Assembly (NCBI GenBank): GCA_937934135.1
Contig: CALHAW010000002.1
Location: forward strand, 96,261 to 160,260
Length of the DNA: 64,000 bases
Direction of reading: 5' to 3'
Source of the DNA: an uncultured Alphaproteobacteria bacterium
GTDB lineage: Bacteria > Pseudomonadota > Alphaproteobacteria > Micavibrionales > Micavibrionaceae
Made by a program: the position numbers and the translations under genes. Shown in pieces: positions 61,399 to 64,000 of the stretch (positions within the stretch are counted from its first letter, which is position 1; each line of letters starts with the position of its first letter). The notes under the pieces were generated by a model. The model had not been told where the DNA came from and made no database searches. It worked only from the letters and a program-made list of their open reading frames with translations.

Positions 61399-62298
61399 AT
61401 GATGAAAATGAAAAAGATTAGTCAAAAAATAAGCATGCTGGTGATGGCATTTGGCCTTATCGGCTTCTCATCTGCGGCACATGCCGCATGCTCCAACCCT
61501 GCGGGTGTAGAGGGCGAACAAATTTATAATGATGACAATAACGTCATGCAATTTTGTGACGGCACAGACTGGACCGCCATGAAAGGCGGCAGTGGTGCAG
61601 ATAACCTCGGTAATCATATAATGGGGCAAACATTGGTCACGGGAAATAATTGGATTAATGGTGATGCAACGGTTAATGAAGGGCTTCAAATCGACACTAA
61701 TGGTGAAATCGTTATTGACCGCGCAGGTACATCATACGATGTATGGATTCAAGGAGGACTTCAAACCGATACGGGAGAGGCCAGGAACCTTGCCATTTTA
61801 GGAGTCGAATCATCCGATACACTTTATGTGAACTATGGAAGTGAATACGCAGCAGGCACACGGATTGGTGGTCCCGTTTTGATCACAGGTGGTGGCTTAT
61901 CAATGAATGCTAATAAAATCACAGGCCTTGGCACACCCACAGCCAGCACAGACGCTGCGACAAAAGCATATGTTGATGCAAATGCAGGTGGTATCGCTAG
62001 CGCAGATTATGATAGCGGTTGGGTTGCGTTAAGTGGAGGAAATCAACAGGTTACTTTAACACATAATCAAGGGACTCGATACTTCAAAAACTCGATGATA
62101 TGGGGATCCTGTGGATCGACAAGCGTACCCATTCTTGTTAACGGTGTGACAAGTAGTGGTTCAGGTCAGTATGGCTATTTACAAACATTCGACTCCAATA
62201 ATGCCGTCAAAGTGCGAACGTTCCCTAATGGTGGAATTTACAGCAATTCTTGTAGCCCGACTATATCAACCCATTTCCGCTTAATGCTGTGGAAGTAA
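61399..62298 (+). CDS. Exported fibre-like surface protein with CxNPAGVEG...CDG module
   Basis: Signal peptide ending AAHA; ACSNPAGVEGEQIYNDDNNVMQFCDGTDWTAM; KITGLGTPTASTDAATKAYVDAN tail-fibre-like segment. Confidence 0.8.
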   Translation: MMKMKKISQKISMLVMAFGLIGFSSAAHAACSNPAGVEGEQIYNDDNNVMQFCDGTDWTAMKGGSGADNLGNHIMGQTLVTGNNWINGDATVNEGLQIDTNGEIVIDRAGTSYDVWIQGGLQTDTGEARNLAILGVESSDTLYVNYGSEYAAGTRIGGPVLITGGGLSMNANKITGLGTPTASTDAATKAYVDANAGGIASADYDSGWVALSGGNQQVTLTHNQGTRYFKNSMIWGSCGSTSVPILVNGVTSSGSGQYGYLQTFDSNNAVKVRTFPNGGIYSNSCSPTISTHFRLMLWK

Positions 62299-62356
62299 CA
62301 TTACACTAATTAATTAAGTAATTTTTGAAAAGAAAAAGGCACGAAAGATAAAGATT

Positions 62357-63601
62357 ATGAAACATATTAAAAACTTTGCTTTTACATTATTAATCACCCT
62401 TTGCGCTCTACTCGGCACGCAACAGGCCGCGCAAGCCGCATGTACAAATCCGGCGGGTGTTGAAGGCAACCAGGTTTATAATTCAACCCATAAAGTAATG
62501 CAGTTTTGTGACGGCACAAGCTGGCGCGCAATGATAGGCGGCGGAAGTGGCGGTGATACACTTTCTGGGCTTTCTTGTACAGACGGACAAATCGCAAAAT
62601 GGAACAACACCGCCACCGCATGGGAATGCGGCGCAGACGCATCCGGCAGCGGTGGTGATGACCTCGGTAATCATACAGCCACAACAAATTTGGATATGGG
62701 GACAAATAAATTATTAAATATTGGCGGTGGCGATGCCTCACTTGTAAACGGCTCTGGCTATGCCGTTTTTGGTGCGGAAACTGGTGTAAACATCGTAATA
62801 GATAATAATGAAATTATGGCGCGCAACAATGGCGCGACAACCTCTTTATATTTACAAAATGATGGCGGAAATTTACAATTAGGATACGCTAACCCTGGTG
62901 CAAGTAATTTAGATGTCAACGGGGGGAAAATTATAGACCTTGCAGACCCAACCGCGGCAACGGACGCCGCAACAAAAGCATATGTTGATGCAAATGCAGG
63001 AAGTGATGATCTTGGTGCTGGTGGCACAACGACTGGATCTCTTTTTTCAACGAATGCGTCACGCACTATTGGCCGTGATACAAACGACTTTATTCGTTTT
63101 GATGATAACGCACAGGCTTTTTGGCAAATTAATGGCGTATGGGAATACCAATTTTACCCAACAAATTTTTCAGCCTACACAAATAATTCCAATGATCTAG
63201 GCACATCCGCCAAACGATGGAGAAATGGATGGTTCGCCGGAGCAGTAACTGCTGGTTCCTTTGCTGGAAATGGGGCGGCAATAACCGCGATCGCTGGTGA
63301 CAATATCACTGACAACACTATTGATGGATCAGAAATCCAAAATGAATCTATTACAAGTGCGGATATTGATAATGGAACTATTGCTACCGCAGACTTGGCA
63401 AATGGCTCTGTCACTAACGCAAAAATTGTAAGCATGTCAGACACAAAACTGACAGGGATCCCAACCTGTAATGCCAGCAACCAAGCTTTACAATGGAATG
63501 GATCATCCTTTACATGCCGTACATTATCCTTCTCAGCGGCGCATTCGCATCCATATGCCAGCTCTGGCCACACACATGGCGGTGGCGGTGGTGGCAGATG
63601 A
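62357..63601 (+). CDS. Exported fibre-like surface protein, paralogous modules, His/Gly-rich C-terminus
   Basis: Signal peptide; ACTNPAGVEGNQVYNSTHKVMQFCDGTSWRAM; KIIDLADPTAATDAATKAYVDAN; ITDNTIDGSEIQNESITSADIDNGTIATADLANGSVTNAKI repeats; HSHPYASSGHTHGGGGGGR end. Confidence 0.82.
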   Translation: MKHIKNFAFTLLITLCALLGTQQAAQAACTNPAGVEGNQVYNSTHKVMQFCDGTSWRAMIGGGSGGDTLSGLSCTDGQIAKWNNTATAWECGADASGSGGDDLGNHTATTNLDMGTNKLLNIGGGDASLVNGSGYAVFGAETGVNIVIDNNEIMARNNGATTSLYLQNDGGNLQLGYANPGASNLDVNGGKIIDLADPTAATDAATKAYVDANAGSDDLGAGGTTTGSLFSTNASRTIGRDTNDFIRFDDNAQAFWQINGVWEYQFYPTNFSAYTNNSNDLGTSAKRWRNGWFAGAVTAGSFAGNGAAITAIAGDNITDNTIDGSEIQNESITSADIDNGTIATADLANGSVTNAKIVSMSDTKLTGIPTCNASNQALQWNGSSFTCRTLSFSAAHSHPYASSGHTHGGGGGGR

Positions 63602-63870
63602 AGCACGTGAAAATCTGCCATGGGCTGATAAAAACATCGCACATCACCAAAGACCGAAAAAAACTATTTAACACTTTATCCCAATTTGAAAGCGCATTTA
63701 ACGTATCTTTTTCAACCGTACAAGAAACAATATTAAAAAATATTTATAGTGTCCGAATGAAAGAAATAGTTAACAGCCCCATTGTAAAAGAAAACCATAG
63801 GGCTTTTGTTTTATGGGCGCTTTACCTCGCACATCACCACAAAAACTATAAAGAGATTGAAAACATGTAA
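63598..63870 (+). CDS. Small hypothetical protein (90 aa) translationally coupled to the preceding fibre gene
   Basis: ATGA overlap with the stop of the 62357 gene; MKHVKICHGLIKTSHITKDRKKLFNTLSQFESAFNVSF.... The ORF-track start at 63493 lies inside the previous gene. Confidence 0.6.
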   Translation: MKHVKICHGLIKTSHITKDRKKLFNTLSQFESAFNVSFSTVQETILKNIYSVRMKEIVNSPIVKENHRAFVLWALYLAHHHKNYKEIENM

Positions 63871-64000
63871 AAACTTACGCATTGATATAACCCAACATCA
63901 TATTTTATCTATTCTGCATTTCCTTAAGTATTTACAATAAACTAATATAATCAATTTAAAATATCGTTTTTGTATATTTTATTTTTTCTTCCCACAAAAC

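Noticed and set aside
58453-63601. Prophage tail-fibre cassette or shufflon
   Set aside because: No integrase, recombinase, capsid/tail genes or inverted repeats seen in the window; proteins carry signal peptides or a membrane anchor.
58453-63870. Diversity-generating retroelement target
   Set aside because: No reverse transcriptase or template repeat recognised in the window.

Overview
A 64 kb chromosomal window from what looks like an AT-rich alphaproteobacterium. Evidence for this is the addA-trxA junction, the mltA-tim44-fxsA-secB block and the alphaproteobacterial-type serC; the exact lineage cannot be fixed from sequence alone. Most of the window is compact housekeeping DNA: trxA, infC, thrS, serA/serC/serB/pdxJ, gmk, rsmA, surA, uvrD, comM-like, most of a his locus (hisA-F-E, hisH, hisD), mltA, secB and one tRNA-Ser(GGA). 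Two surface loci stand out. (1) A complete type I secretion locus (6383-18826) has a 2310-aa adhesin with about ten T1SS-143-like repeats plus three Ig/cadherin-like units, with TolC, ABC and HlyD partners. A perfect TTAA-N7-TTAA (CtrA-like) box lies upstream of the adhesin. (2) A 3'-terminal operon (58453-63870) is the best candidate for an undescribed system. Its first gene fuses a membrane-anchored, pseudopilin-like head to tail-fibre-like modules and a recently amplified 41-aa repeat that may form a beta-propeller. It is followed by two signal-peptide proteins sharing fibre-like modules and a translationally coupled small protein. Other points of note: infC apparently starts at an AUC codon, a 42-aa entericidin-like lipoprotein is missing from the ORF track, there is a single-domain Clp-D1-like AAA+ ATPase, and serC has a probable structured leader RNA. 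All calls come from reading the sequence and ORF translations; no database search was run.
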